64,000 bases of DNA. Origin: Siphonodentalium dalli (taxonomy: Eukaryota; Mollusca; Scaphopoda; Gadilida; Siphonodentaliidae). Positions 38,727 to 49,553 of the stretch are shown piece after piece. The notes below the pieces were generated by a model. It saw only the letters and a program-made list of their open reading frames with translations. It ran no database searches and was not told the DNA's origin. Position numbers and translations under genes: made by a program. The number at the start of each line of letters is the position of its first letter. The stretch's first letter is position 1. Location of the stretch: contig CP136061.1 in NCBI GenBank assembly GCA_032622095.1, forward strand, positions 24,928,991-24,992,990, read 5' to 3'.

Positions 38727-38986
38727 TTACCAATATATACACCCAAACCGATCCATGTCACTGAGTTGATATTTTGTAGAGCTGAGTACTAGTATATACC
38801 CTATCATGATATTTATATTATCTTCTGTAAATAACTCTTTGTAATTCACTATATATTCATATGAAATCGAGAATAAATCATCATTAGTGCCTTCGCCAAC
38901 ATTACAACACAAATGAGGATCCCACGCACAGTCACGATAATAAGCTATTTCATGATTCACTTCTTTTTCACCAAAGCAGTCCAATA
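38727..38986 (-). CDS. possible exon, weakly C-type-lectin-like
   Basis: The minus-strand frame includes CFGEKEVNHEIAYYRDC, then CNVGEGTNDDLFSISYEY and NYKELF. The pattern A...C..., DLFSIS and a hydrophobic residue before LF resembles the first half of a C-type-lectin-like domain. In the next frame, NSVTWIGLGVYIG supplies the WIGL motif that family normally shows at this position, followed by a phase-1 donor-like G|GTAAAA at about 38737. The two halves are in different frames, separated by a frame change near 38780, so this is either a broken exon or two pieces I cannot join. The frame's own stop is at 38727-38729. No good acceptor is visible upstream. Confidence 0.3.
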
Positions 38987-39059
38987 TGACCCCCAGGGAC
39001 ATCTTCGCTAAATTTTTAAATTGGCGGAAGAGTTTCAAAAAGTTATAATATCCTAGAAA

Positions 39060-39900
39060 ACAATGAGCAATATATCATATGTTGTAAATAACACTACACT
39101 GTTAGCAGGTTTCAAAATATATGGTACTTTCTTACCAACCAAATTTTAACTTGGCATATGTCAAATAATTTCAATAAATTAATGTATATCTTCATTGAGG
39201 AGAACTTCATACGAAATGTTTTGATGCAACAATACACATGTTATTGTACCAAAACTTATTCCGTTTTACCCCAGCAAACGTCATATCCTCAATCCGGAAG
39301 GTGTCACCTACATCGGAGTTAATGGGGAAAAATAATCACGTAGACAATATGAGAAAAAGTATGTTTCTCACCGTAAAAGGTTACCGGATAAAACAAGTGA
39401 GTCATCACGAAGTATGAGTGTTTACCCACACGTTGTCAGTGAGTGTGTTGCTTATTGGACTTATTATCTGAACATTTCCTAAGGCATAACCACTTGCCAA
39501 TGAGTAATTAGTATAGAAAGGGTTAAATATAAGTTACATGTGCCGTTATTAATATACCGGGGTTATATATATTATTTTAATACCACTGCACTGTTCTAGT
39601 TACAACATACTGTGGGTTAATTTATATGGGTTGACAAATTTATTCAGTTGTATTATAATTTTGTTTGAAAGTGGACATCTGATGCAACGCCGTGATGGTT
39701 ATTTAAGTAATGATATCGAGTGCTTATCAATGCTAATTCGCCGACAAAAACCCTCAACGTGCGAATTATGCAATCCGCATCTTTGATATCCCAACTCCGA
39801 TTTGGTAAAAACTCATTGCAGCATCATTATTGTTTTGTCAGCCACATTCTGCGGTATACAATTCGTCGAACATTTGTTTTTTTCCCTCTCAGTAGATATA
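39060..39900. other. unassigned AT-rich region
   Basis: No supported gene or repeat was recognised. A plus-strand 64-codon frame at 39720 lacks any recognisable motif. Confidence 0.35.
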
Positions 39901-39949
39901 CGTCAACAAACTGAACAAAGGGCGATAAATATGTTGAAATTGGCGCGCG

Positions 39950-40150
39950 GAACCCAAATTCGAACTTGACCTGTATTTTGGCCAGTAAACCCACATACTA
40001 CATTTCTTCCATTCAGTTCAGACTTACTAAAGTTATCATTTGGAACCGAAAATTGAAAGAAAATTCCAATAAAAGGAGCCATGACTCTGGTGTCAACTTG
40101 ACTAGTATTTTGTGATTGTAAATCCACATACCAAAATTTCATTCCATTTT
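39950..40150. repeat. two-unit repeat (~132 bp)
   Basis: CGAACTTGACCTGTATTTTGG...AAACCCACATACTAC at 39961-40001 is repeated as TCAACTTGACTAGTATTTTG...AAATCCACATACC at 40093-40133. Because the duplication is in the DNA and continues outside any frame, I treat the minus-strand frame across it (39903-40142) as non-coding. Confidence 0.55.
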
Positions 40151-40420
40151 GAACGGCCGTATAAAGCGTGTCTATTATTTATGATAATTCCCGAAATTAG
40201 TCGCAATTTCCATTAGATTTACCGAGGTGAGAGCTGTCATAGTGAGCGAACATCGCACTTCACGAAGGCATATTTGAATTAGTGAAGTCCGTGATCATTT
40301 TAAAACCATTGATCCAGTGTTGGTGATACCCGCCAGTTGGGGATACCAGGTTTTACGGTGGTGAATTGTCCACAGTGGAGGTATGCGTTGTGAATCAAAA
40401 TTAGCATATAGTCAACAGCT

Positions 40421-40671
40421 TTATTTTGACACTGACAAAACAATATTATCCACGAACATCGCGAAATCTAAGGACGTCGAATCACATGGGATATTAATAA
40501 TTTCGGTTTGAGGATCCGCCGTTCTGTTGAAGAAGAAAACCAGACAGCCGTCAGATACCGGAGCGCTCCCGGTCCAGTATGGTTCGATGACTGTATCGTA
40601 TTGTATCTTGGTCCATAATGTAAGATTGGAAGTATAACGAGCGTCAGTTAACAAATACTTCTCATCTACAT
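40421..40671 (-). CDS. candidate gene, exon 4 (terminal)
   Basis: Last exon of a four-exon model on the minus strand. The acceptor TTATATTTACAG|AT is strong, and the exon begins in phase 1 (G+AT gives Asp). It reads 82 codons (DVDEKYLLTDARY..., LTLWTKIQYD, EPYWTGSAPVSDGCLVFF, IINIPCDS, DFAMFVDNIVLSVSK) and a TAA stop. There are two cysteines and an NRT glycosylation sequon. WTG-xxP...GC(L/V)..F.....C is faintly like the second half of a C-type lectin domain, but the final cysteine of that fold is absent, so I do not name the family. It joins exon 3 in frame. Confidence 0.6.
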
Positions 40672-41259
40672 CTGTAAATATAACGAAAGTCAACACACGT
40701 TAAATAAAACACAATTCCAATATGAGTATCTTTGCAGTGATTCGTACACGACACCAAAAGGCCATCCGTTGCTCAGTTGGTAAGATGCATGATGTACTAC
40801 ATGTAGGCTAACAAGCGTATAATGCATCATGTTCACGTATTGTAGATATGCTTTATGCTTCTTTCATTCTCTGTTAATAATTATATGAAATATTATTTGT
40901 ACAATTATTTTTGAATCATCAGCAATTGGAGGAAATAAATATATATAGTCGGTAATCGAAAAGGAGACGAATTGCGTTAACTCTTTAATCACAAGATAAA
41001 CATTTTTCATATCGGAAAAAATACCTGAACAGACCGAACATTACAATGATGATGGATGAATTCACGAAACCCATGTCAAATACGTATGTACGAATTAGTA
41101 ACCAAATTTATAAGCAGATTCACAACCCTCGACCAATGAAATTGCTCCAACCCATGAAAAATATTTCGTGTATGCATCTGTATTTCGCTGGGTTCAACTT
41201 ATGACTAGATCATCCGTCACTGCGCGGCGTCAGTTCATTGTTTACGGTTTTGTTGTTGT

Positions 41260-41470
41260 TGACATTGAAGCTCTTGTGAATTACGCTGGTGCGTACGGTA
41301 TATCCTCTCGTACAAATGTACATGTATGTGCTTTGAAACAACCAGAAACTATCATCTGGATTGTTCAAGTTAAATACAATACTGTCAACATTCCAATAGC
41401 TGCTGTTATTGTCACGAGTGGTTGACGTCGAAGCTCTTGTTAATTGTACCTGTATCCTCTTGTGTCAGTA
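41260..41470. repeat. diverged direct repeat
   Basis: GTTGACATTGAAGCTCTTGT...GTATCCTCTCGT near 41268 recurs as GTTGACGTCGAAGCTCTTGT...GTATCCTCTTGT near 41420. This lies in the intron between exons 3 and 4 of the minus-strand model. Confidence 0.5.
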
Positions 41471-41955
41471 AATGTGTCAGTGTTTTGATAGTCACAGCAC
41501 TTTCAATTTCAACATGAGCCGGTGATTAAGCCGGTTTTCTGACATTTAGAACTTGTCCGGTTCACAAAGGAACCGAAGTCCGACCGTCTTGACATTATTT
41601 CACGACTGTACATGTCGCATTTCCCCCCCAAAAAGTTTATAGAGTGCCCGCGATGAAATAGGCAAAACGACAAAAGAATATTCGTGAGTGATAATGATAA
41701 CGGCACATAATTTAATTACGGACGCAAGATAAGGCGGATCCGCATAGCACAGAATGAACACTGGATCACTGTACTTAATACAATTAAACAATCAATAATA
41801 CATATTAAATATCAGCCGAGTCAAGATTCGGTCATAATGTTTGGAGTCACTGCCTAATATAATTTGGTCACCGATAAATATACTATTGAATTTTGATGGC
41901 ATGAAAAGTTTTAACTTAGACCATTTTCAAGGCACATAAAACACCGGTGGTTCAC

Positions 41956-42156
41956 CGTACAGCTGATAAAACGGTATGGGACCGTCGGATTTCGACGGTC
42001 CGACACTGTTAATCCGAATGTATTTTCTAACAGTGTACCCGCTCCAATTTATTACCACATGGGAGAATATGTTTATCCAAAAACACGCCATCTGTATAAA
42101 ATCGTCGAATTCGGAGACGAAGCGTTGTTCAGCGCCGATTACATGTACGTAACTGT
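41956..42156 (-). CDS. candidate gene, exon 3
   Basis: The acceptor TTTGGCTTCAG|AC is preceded by a fair pyrimidine stretch. The exon starts in phase 1 (G+AC gives Asp), runs 201 bp (67 codons) and would end in phase 1 at ACG|GTGAAC. The donor is weak at positions +5 and +6. If it is not used, the frame stops 15 codons further (EPPVFYVP then TGA) and this would be a terminal exon instead. Residues include GAEQRFVSEFDDFIQMACFW, VVINWSGYTVRKYIRI and SKSDGPIPFYQLY. The length is an exact multiple of three, as for exon 2, consistent with symmetric 1-1 modules. No family recognised. Confidence 0.45.
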
Positions 42157-43121
42157 CTGAAGCCAAACACATGTAATCTCATACGGCCGCGAGGTTACTA
42201 TCTTGCTTAAAAAGGACATAAACTCATTCATCGTATATATAGGAGTGGATGGTTGGTGTTTGGCGAACAGAGCGTGCTTTTGAAAATTTATTTATGAGGA
42301 CGCGAACTGCCAACATGCCGCTTTACTGAAAGGTCACTGACACCTACTATCCAAGTGGTTTGGCCTTTACAGCTCATCATTTGTTGAATTTGTTTTCTAA
42401 CATTTCCCTCAATAAATATGGCTCCGTCTTCACTTTTATTTAACTGTCGTCTGTGTTTACCATCTTAACATCCCTCCAAATGAATAATAAACCATTCAAA
42501 TGTACACTTAACTGACTGGGAGAATACATTTAGTATTAGTACAGGGTCAAAATGCACGATACACCGTATATAACTATATATGTATTCTTTGTACTTTTAC
42601 CCGAACTTCATATGCCACAGAAAGACTTGCTTAAAGGGGGTCAATCTCCTTTTATACTCAACAGAATATATGTAACAAATGAATGAATTCGAACCATCGA
42701 TTAGTGCAAAATACACTGGTATGCTCTATGAGCCATGCAAAATACATGGTAATTATAATGAAAATGAGTGTATGACTCGAGTGAAATGTGCTTCTAAAAC
42801 AGTTTTAATCAAAATGGTCAATCAAAATGTCTATTCTTGTCGTTTAACATATTTAAAAATATATATGTTTAGAAAACACTACTTATTTCTCAGATAGTTT
42901 ATAATAGCCAAACGTCACGACAATCAAAACATTAGAATCAATAACCAACATAATTTTACACCACCAACATCGTATGCATTCAGCAGGGCCCATCAGTATC
43001 ATAGAAAATTAGCAGGCCCACTTTACCTGGCGTGTTCTTGTATTATATTCAAACCAGCCGTATGCGCTTCGCGCAAACAATTGTCACATACAGGCTACAG
43101 AAACAAACTAAACAGACTTAC

Positions 43122-43301
43122 CGCTGGGTATCATCGATTTGAATACCGAATTATAGAGGTCGAATTCCACTTTGTTGTTAAACGTGCGCACCATATGATA
43201 ACCAACTGGATACATATCTTCCATGATTCTCGAAATGTTGTTGCCGCCATTGTATATGAATTTGTGTATTTTAGTGAGATCATACGTTCCGAACACGTAC
43301 T
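43122..43301 (-). CDS. candidate gene, exon 2
   Basis: This is the best-supported exon in the window. The acceptor TTTTATCTCTTTCAG|AG has a strong pyrimidine tract and the donor AGCG|GTAAGT is a perfect consensus. The 180 bp between them is open, in phase 1 at both ends. It encodes EYVFGTYDLTKIHKFIYNGG, NNISRIMEDMYPVGYHMVRT and FNNKVEFDLYNSVFKSMIPS. There are no cysteines. Codon use is balanced, unlike the AT-biased surroundings. Phase 1 on both sides is typical of shuffled extracellular modules, but the sequence itself matches no domain I recognise. The upstream partner may be the ATG exon at 46.29 kb or the exon at 56.8 kb; both are phase-compatible. Confidence 0.7.
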
Positions 43302-43744
43302 CTGAAAGAGATAAAACGCAATTATTAAAAACCATTGTTATCCTTCATCCAATTGTCGTCTCTTCTGATTGGCTGACGATAGGTCACATGGCGGGCCGGA
43401 AATCACTTGTTACTCCCGAGGGAAACATTTCGGCAGCAATATTGCTGACCGCTCAGCGATAACCAGTAAACATAGAACTACGAAGAACTCAACGTGCAGA
43501 TTCCCTCACAGCTCTCTAATAATTTCCGAAAACACTCTTTTTATAACTCCCACAGTTTCGTAACAACCGCGAACTGTGGTGTTTGCTAATTTGCATAATT
43601 GTTTTTAATTCGCAATTAAAGCACGCTATGTATAAATGGAGGTATCACGGACATAAACCCGTTATAAGGTGTAATTTCCTATTGGACCTTTTTATATCAA
43701 TACTAAATACCGTGGAACAAATAGATAAACCTTATTATGCAGTT

Positions 43745-44150
43745 TGTGGAGCTCCGTGGTCTAGACTTTAGCGTGTCGGACTTGTATTCGCTGTAAACAT
43801 ATCGATATGGGTTCGCGGCGCGCCGCCGGTCATTGAGTCTCCACACACAGCAGTGTCTTGACCGCTTGAGCGACGTGCAATTGTCGGATTGCTCGCTGTT
43901 TCAAAACCCGCGCCAAGTTGTGACCCTTGAGAAATGTCGCTCTTACTGTGTCGGCTTCGCGTCACTCATGCGTTAAACGAGTACCAGTCAGCTTGTCATA
44001 CTGATGAGTATCAGAGCATGTTCTGATCAAACTAGAGCAGCGCCTGCAATGGCTGCAGTCGGTCCAATGGTTGGATTGTAGAAATGACTGAGGTAATATT
44101 GTACCAAGCGTGTTAGAGCAAGTATTTGGTTAATCGCTATATAAAACTGG

Positions 44151-44181
<31 letters not shown>
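43745..44181 (+). mobile_element. tRNA-derived SINE with (ATT)n tail
   Basis: The 5' part resembles a tRNA: GTGGTCTAGACTTTAGCGTG matches an RNA polymerase III A box region at about 43756, and GGGTTCGCGGC at about 43809 matches a B box (GGTTCGANNCC). A ~300 bp non-tRNA body follows, ending TATATAAAACTGGTC(ATT)n at 44155-44181. A head with A and B boxes plus a simple-repeat tail is the hallmark of a SINE. It lies in the intron between exons 1 and 2 of the minus-strand gene model. The minus-strand frame at 43768-43965 is a shadow. Confidence 0.75.
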
Positions 44182-44599
44182 CGTATGTAATTCAGACAAT
44201 TGCACACACGATGTACATACGTTACAAATACGTTTCTTTCTCTAAAGATCAAATAGCCACTCTTTACTGTTTATCAATTGACAATTTTCTTTCCGCAGTG
44301 CATTCCCCAGACTTCACAAGAATACCCGTATTCACATTTTAGCGTTCTCGAAATTAACGAGTCTTGCTGCATCTTTGCGTTCATTTAAAACGAAACCACA
44401 CATTTCGCCGCATGGCTGTACTCTACTTCAAAATTGCTTTGCTCCTCTTTCCGTCAACCGATTCACACTATACGACCAGCAAACTGACCGGGCAATAGCT
44501 GCGCAAGTGATGGGTGTGTTAATTGATCCAGATTTTGAATGTTTGGTTTTCTAAATAGCGGAGATTCCAACATAAAATTAACTCTTCGAACTGGATTAA

Positions 44600-45456
44600 A
44601 GAACATACGCGAGCATTTAGGTTTGTCATTGATTTGTTCGACCTGCACGCTATGCCAATTTTATTATATGGTTGCGAGATTTTGGGTTTTGGTAACAATG
44701 ATATCTTGGAAAAAGTTCATCGGAAATTTATGAAGCATATTCTTAATCTCAGGCCATCTACTCCCAACTTTATACTGATGTATGGGGAATGTGGGAGGCT
44801 ACCAATTGACGTGTATATAAACACGAGAATAATAAAATATTGGTGTAAAATTATGAACAGTGCGGAGGTAAGATATCCCAGAATACTTCTGAAATTAGCA
44901 CAGACTATGTTTGATATCAACGCTAATAACTTCCCTTTGTTACACAGAATCCATGACTTATTAGAACACTGTAACCAATTACATGCATGGCACATGGAGC
45001 GCATAACGGATACTGGTCAACTCGTTTCGTATATAAAGTGTAGTTTAATTTCACAATTCACAGATAACTGGGAATCTGATATGAACAACTCCAGTCGTGG
45101 TAAGATATACCAAATCTTTAAGCATGACTTATAAGCTAATAAGAAATAACGTGCACAAACGACTAAACCAAAGTGTATACATACTCTTAATTATATTACC
45201 TCCCTGGTAATATAATTGAGGACGTCTACGCACTTTGTGTAGACCAATCATATGACACCATAGTACCGGTATATAGTGTCAACGGAAATCACCTATGGCA
45301 AACAGGTATATTATTTATATTGTAAATACTGTTTATATATTATAATGTATATCACTTGAATATGTGTTATGTAAGCCATGTACATAAATATATTATATGT
45401 TATCTTAATACCTATGTAATATGGTCGAAAAGATTAAACAAATTGAATTGAATTGG
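44600..45456 (+). pseudogene. 5'-truncated LINE, reverse transcriptase end plus 3' UTR
   Basis: The plus-strand frame to 45134 includes MPILLYGCEILGFGN, EKVHRKFMKHILNL, RPSTPNFILMYGECGRLPID and TRIIKYWCKIM. The (L/I)YG(C/S)E(I/V)(W/L)G motif, followed by a V-H-x-K-F...L and (S/T)PN..(V/M)YGE.GR.P block, is the post-catalytic part of reverse transcriptase in LINEs of this kind. The frame stops before the cysteine-rich tail seen at 11.6-12.1 kb. It is followed by a 3' UTR that matches 9586-9752 and ends GATTAAACAAATTGAATTG. No 5' part remains, which is the usual result of incomplete reverse transcription. It lies in the intron between exons 1 and 2. Confidence 0.8.
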
Positions 45457-46200
45457 AGGTTCGTGTGTACCCTTCGTCAGATAACAAAACAGTTGTCACC
45501 CTTGTTTTCGTGAGACACAGGGATGTGTTGCCGCTCTCTATCTGCAATGTCGCCCCCGGGCCTAGCGGCCATCGGGTGACATCCCATGTCTCGAGCGGGC
45601 GACAAGTCCGCGTGTCTCACTCAATCGCGGGCGACAACTGTATAATATACCTAATTTGTAGTCTTCAAGTTATTATAATAGATACCAACAAGGGTATCCG
45701 TTGGTACATGTATCCACCCTGATATTTCCAACTACACATCACTTGATCCGAATCAAACACTCTAGAAAACCTAAATACAAGTGCATCCCCTTGGTTTGGT
45801 AACTGAAACTTCCCAACTGATGGTTATTTCTTGCAAACTCTGATGCCATATGCGTTTAATTCTTTAGTTAACAAATGGACTATAACAACTACTAGTAGAA
45901 AATACAACGAATCTGTAGTTATGATGTCATTATAGTTAGACTGATTGGAAACAACAGTGCAATTTAATTTCATGACTATTTTCAACACCCGATTTCTAAA
46001 CTTTGAGGTCAATCAATTGAATCAAACCAATTTCTCAGCAATTTCCAAATGCGATTGGTGCCAGTATTGTTGACGCGGTCATGAAACAATGCTCCTCAAC
46101 TGAAACTGAAGATCCCCTAGGATCAAGGTTCGAGTTTATAAAGGTCCTTTCGTGCATCGCGCGATATGTGCGAATCGACCGATATTCCATAATTAGAACA
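45457..46200. other. unassigned intronic sequence
   Basis: No supported element. A GC-rich palindromic patch (CATGTCTCGAGCGGGCGACAAG region, about 45550-45640) contains paired CGGGCGACAA and GTCGCCCG-type words. A minus-strand frame at 45824-46012 has no recognisable motif. Confidence 0.35.
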
Positions 46201-46223
46201 ATGAGGAGGCAATAAGTGCTTAC

Positions 46224-46290
46224 CGATGGATACCACATGGTCAACAGACATAAACCCCAAACCATTAAACAATTGGACAAAGCTGCACAT
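46224..46290 (-). CDS. candidate gene, exon 1 (start codon)
   Basis: On the minus strand, ATG at 46290 is preceded in frame by TAG four codons upstream. It opens MCSFVQLFNGLGFMSVDHVVSI and ends in phase 1 at ATCG|GTAAGC, a good donor. Joined to exon 2 (43301) it makes a Glu codon, and the four exons total 699 nt, exactly 233 codons with the stop. No clear signal peptide is visible, so the product may be cytosolic, or the true first exon may lie elsewhere. An alternative reading uses TGTGCAG at 46283 as an acceptor, but then the phase does not match exon 2. Confidence 0.45.
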
Positions 46291-46757
46291 TTGCCTGACC
46301 TAGCTGGCGATGGCCGTATACGATATGATACCGACGTCAGTTGTCCAAGTTATGAATGAACTCTCAGTCGTCGTTAATTAGTGTGAATAACTGACGCGAG
46401 TTTATACAAGCGGGAGAAAACGGAAATATAATTTTCAATGATTGAAGATATTGAATAAATTGGGAATTATTTCTGCACGGAGAGAGCTAATGCATTGCAC
46501 TGTCAGGGAAGGTAATTCAGATATACGAAGTAGGAACGGTAACTATCTCGAGGTGCATATGTCATATGTCATTGCATGATGGGATATCGTCCTTTGGGTA
46601 TGACATCTTGACGCGGTGGAAGCTTGCCTCAATTTTCTTTGTATATTCGTGATAATTTGGCTTGACGGAAAGATCTTGTGAATCGGGTTTTATTCCCAAT
46701 ATGAGCCAAGCTGACATTAATAAGATACTTTGCCTATCTTGAACAAATAAATTATAC

Positions 46758-47492
46758 GAAAATGATAATACCAAAAATTACTAGAGAAGATGGAAATGAA
46801 TCATCAGAGCTAAATGAAATATTAAAAGAGCAAAAACAATTCTAGGCCAATCTATATGCAAAGGACAGTAACCTGAATGAGGAATCTTCAGAATGTTTAG
46901 ATCCTCAAAATGTATTTACTACACACAAATCTTTGGAAGAAACTGAAAATTGTGAAGGACAAATTACAGTACAGGAACTTTTAAGAGCCATAAAAGGAAA
47001 AACAAATGAAAAATCACCAGGCCTTGATGGTTATATAGCTGAGTTTTATATATTCTTTTGGCATGATAAAGCACACTATTTGCTAAACGCCATCATCTAC
47101 TCCTTCAAGAAAGGAAAAGTGACAATTACACAATGCCAAGGTCTAATAAAACGTCTTCCCAAACCAGGAAAACATAAAGCATTTATAAAATATATACGCC
47201 CAATTACACTACTCAACACTGATTACAAATTAGCGGCTAGTGTGATAGCTAATAGATTGACAACTCCAGTTAGTACCATAATTAGCGACACAGAAAAATG
47301 TTTCCTTAAAGGTCGATTTATAGGCGAATGCATTCGTCTTACATATGACTTAATCCTAGAATGCGAAAAACAGAACATCCCTGGACTAATGTTACTGCTT
47401 GTTGTAAATTGCCATATGCTTTCTGGAACCATCTCATCCACAAGAGATTCGGATTTCCGGATAATACTACCATTTAACCACACCATCAGTTA
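46758..47492 (+). pseudogene. L1/Tx1-like LINE reverse transcriptase fragment
   Basis: The frame from about 46758 gives IPKITREDGNESSELNEI, an in-frame TAG at about 46843, then an open frame from 46933. It has ELLRAIKGKTNEKSPGLDGY, AEFYIFFWHD, LPKPGKHK, YIRPITLLNTDYKLAASVIA, CFLKGRFIGECIRLTYDLI and IPGLMLL. These are the first motifs of an L1/Tx1-type reverse transcriptase (K-S-PG-DG, P-K-P-G, RPI-LLN-DYK, GR-I-.N/CIR). The next block should carry the catalytic FDxAFDS motif. Instead the frame diverges after IPGLMLL and ends, so catalytic residues are missing. It is clearly dead. It lies upstream of candidate exon 1, in the opposite orientation. Confidence 0.85.
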
Positions 47493-48830
47493 ACATTGAG
47501 AGCATATTATTTATTTAAGACTTCAAGCGGGATAGCGGGGTCCTCAAAACATAGAAAATTCGCCTTCTGTGTTTGCCAGCCGCTTTTTGTAAAGTGCCCC
47601 AGGATTTCGGGAGAACCAAACGACCCATATCAATTGATAATTCCGTGATAGCACTACCTTCTGTTCACACACTATGCAGCTAAATATGAGAACATATAAC
47701 TTCTGTTCATGCTGTGTTTATTAAATGAATTTTAGGGCCCCCCCAAACAGTGAGTATTCGCCTGTCTCATTTGCCAACCGCTTTTTGTAAAGTGACCCAA
47801 AGATTCAACAACCAACCTATCCATAAAATATGTAAATTTCTTGATAGCGCGACCATTTCGCTACACACTCAGTTAATATTGGGAGCATATCCTTTCAGTC
47901 CATGGTGTGTTCAAGACTTCAAATGGAGTAGTGTGGCCTCAAAGCAAAGAAAATTCAAATTTCGTATTTCCCAACCGTCTTTTGTAAAGTGCCCTAGGAT
48001 TTCGGGAACCAAACCACCCATACATATTGTATATGATCCATGATAGCACCACCTATCATTCACACACTAAGTTAATATTGAGAGTATTTATAGCTTGAGT
48101 TCAGTGTGTGCTCAAAAGTTCAAACGGGATTTTTGGCACACACAACAGTGGGAATTCGCCTTTCTCGTTTGCTAACCACTTTTTGTAAAGTGTCCCAGAC
48201 ATTCGAAACTAACCCGCCCATCAAAGCTGTGTATTTACTGAATTACCTACCAATTGTCGATATCCCCAGTTAATATTGAGAGCATGTCCGTTCATATCGT
48301 GGTGTGTTTAAACCTTAAATGGGGTAGGTTGCTCAAAGAGAATTAAACTTTCGTATCTGCCAGCCGCCTTTTGCAAAGTTCCATAGGATTTTGGGAACCA
48401 AACTACCCATATAAATTGTATGTTCCCTGACAACACTACCTTTCGTTCACACTGTAAATTACACTTCAAGTCTTCAAATGTGTAGGGGGTCATCAAAACA
48501 TAGCAAAATCGTCTTTCTTATTTATCAGCCGCTTGTGTAAAGCGACAGACACAAGCCACCCATACAAATGATTTAGTATCTGATAGCGCTACCTTTCAGT
48601 TACACTCTATGTTACACTCTATAGAGAGCATATATCTTCAATTCGTGTTGTGTTCAAGACAGTAAATCGGGTAGTGTGTTCACGAAAAATAAAAAATTCG
48701 CCTTTCATATTTGCCACTCAGTGGTATTTTGTAAAGTGCCACACTATAAACATTGTGTATTGCCCTATATAACTATAAGTTCGTGGAGTGTTCAAGACTT
48801 CTAAGAGGACCTAAAACATAGAAAATATTT
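47480..48830. repeat. degenerate ~190 bp tandem array, about 7 units
   Basis: The landmark CCAGCCGCTTTTTGTAAAGTG and its variants occur at about 47575, 47774, 47970, 48174, 48360, 48526 and 48712, spaced 166-204 bp. Each unit also has GTTAATATTGAGAGCAT, CAAGACTTCAAA.GGG and GAAAATTCGCCTTTC blocks. The strong divergence indicates age. The array abuts the broken L1-like fragment, whose frame ends in it. Confidence 0.8.
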
Positions 48831-48849
48831 GAATTAACTCTTGCCACCT

Positions 48850-49500
48850 TTGCCAGACTAGTTTATAAGATATAAAATACAATAGCCATTGTTTCTATAT
48901 TTTGGTAGATTTAGAGCGACTTTAAAGGTGGATTATCTCTTTGTAAACGTGTTTTATATAGCTACCGGGGTATAAAATATTAGATATGAATCGAAGACTC
49001 CTTTCCGGAAATGCTTCTTTCGATTAATATTGATTTTATTTCGATTATTTCTGGTCTAAAAACGTGTGATTGTTTAGCTAACGAACAATAGTGGTTGATA
49101 TTAACAGAGACCAGAAATGTTATTGTGTAAATTTGTCACAAATAAACTTTAATTATACTCATTATCGCTTATAACTATGGAATAAAACAATACAGCCAAT
49201 CAATATGGGACATTTGACATTCGGTACGTAGCCATAGTAACAGCCTAATGCTTTATATCGCTATATGGTATCACCCGAAAGGTCTGTTCTAAAAATAGAT
49301 AAATAAAGGGTCCCAATAAAATATTCGAAATAAAATCAATATTAATTGATAGAAGCCTTTCCGGACAGGGGTCTTCATTTCATATTTATTATTTTATACC
49401 CTAGCAACTATTTCAAATTTGTTATTTAAATATATTATCCATCTTTAACAATCACTATGGCAGCAAAACATATTTTATTCTGTATATGTTAGTCTAAATT
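48850..49500. mobile_element. palindromic (foldback-like) element
   Basis: 48880-49062 is an imperfect inverted copy of 49295-49475. Paired words include GGGTATAAAATA.TA.ATATGAA, GAAGAC.CCT.TCCGGAAA and TTAATATTGATTTTATTTCGA. The arms are about 180-200 bp and separated by about 230 bp, within which ATTTCTGGTCT and AGACCAGAAAT form a second stem. No frame or target duplication is obvious. It may be a foldback MITE or the remnant of a larger inverted-repeat transposon. Confidence 0.7.
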
Positions 49501-49553
49501 ATGTGTCGTTTAGAACATATACATTAGTTCTACACAGTCTCCATATATTAATA

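Noticed and set aside
39903-40142. Minus-strand frame that looked like an exon (KFWYVDLQSQNTSQVDTRV...)
   Set aside because: The underlying DNA is a two-unit repeat (39961 and 40093), and no splice sites flank the frame.
40765-40830. tRNA-like A box (GCTCAGTTGGTAAGATGC)
   Set aside because: No B box (GGTTCGANNCC) follows at the right distance and no cloverleaf can be drawn.
41168-41425. Plus-strand 85-codon frame
   Set aside because: It contains a diverged direct repeat and lies in an intron of the minus-strand model; no domain recognised.
46035-46280. Alternative frame over candidate exon 1 (MSNCLMVWGLCLLTMWYPS...)
   Set aside because: It looks hydrophobic like a signal peptide, but it ends in the wrong phase for exon 2 and crosses the good donor at 46223.
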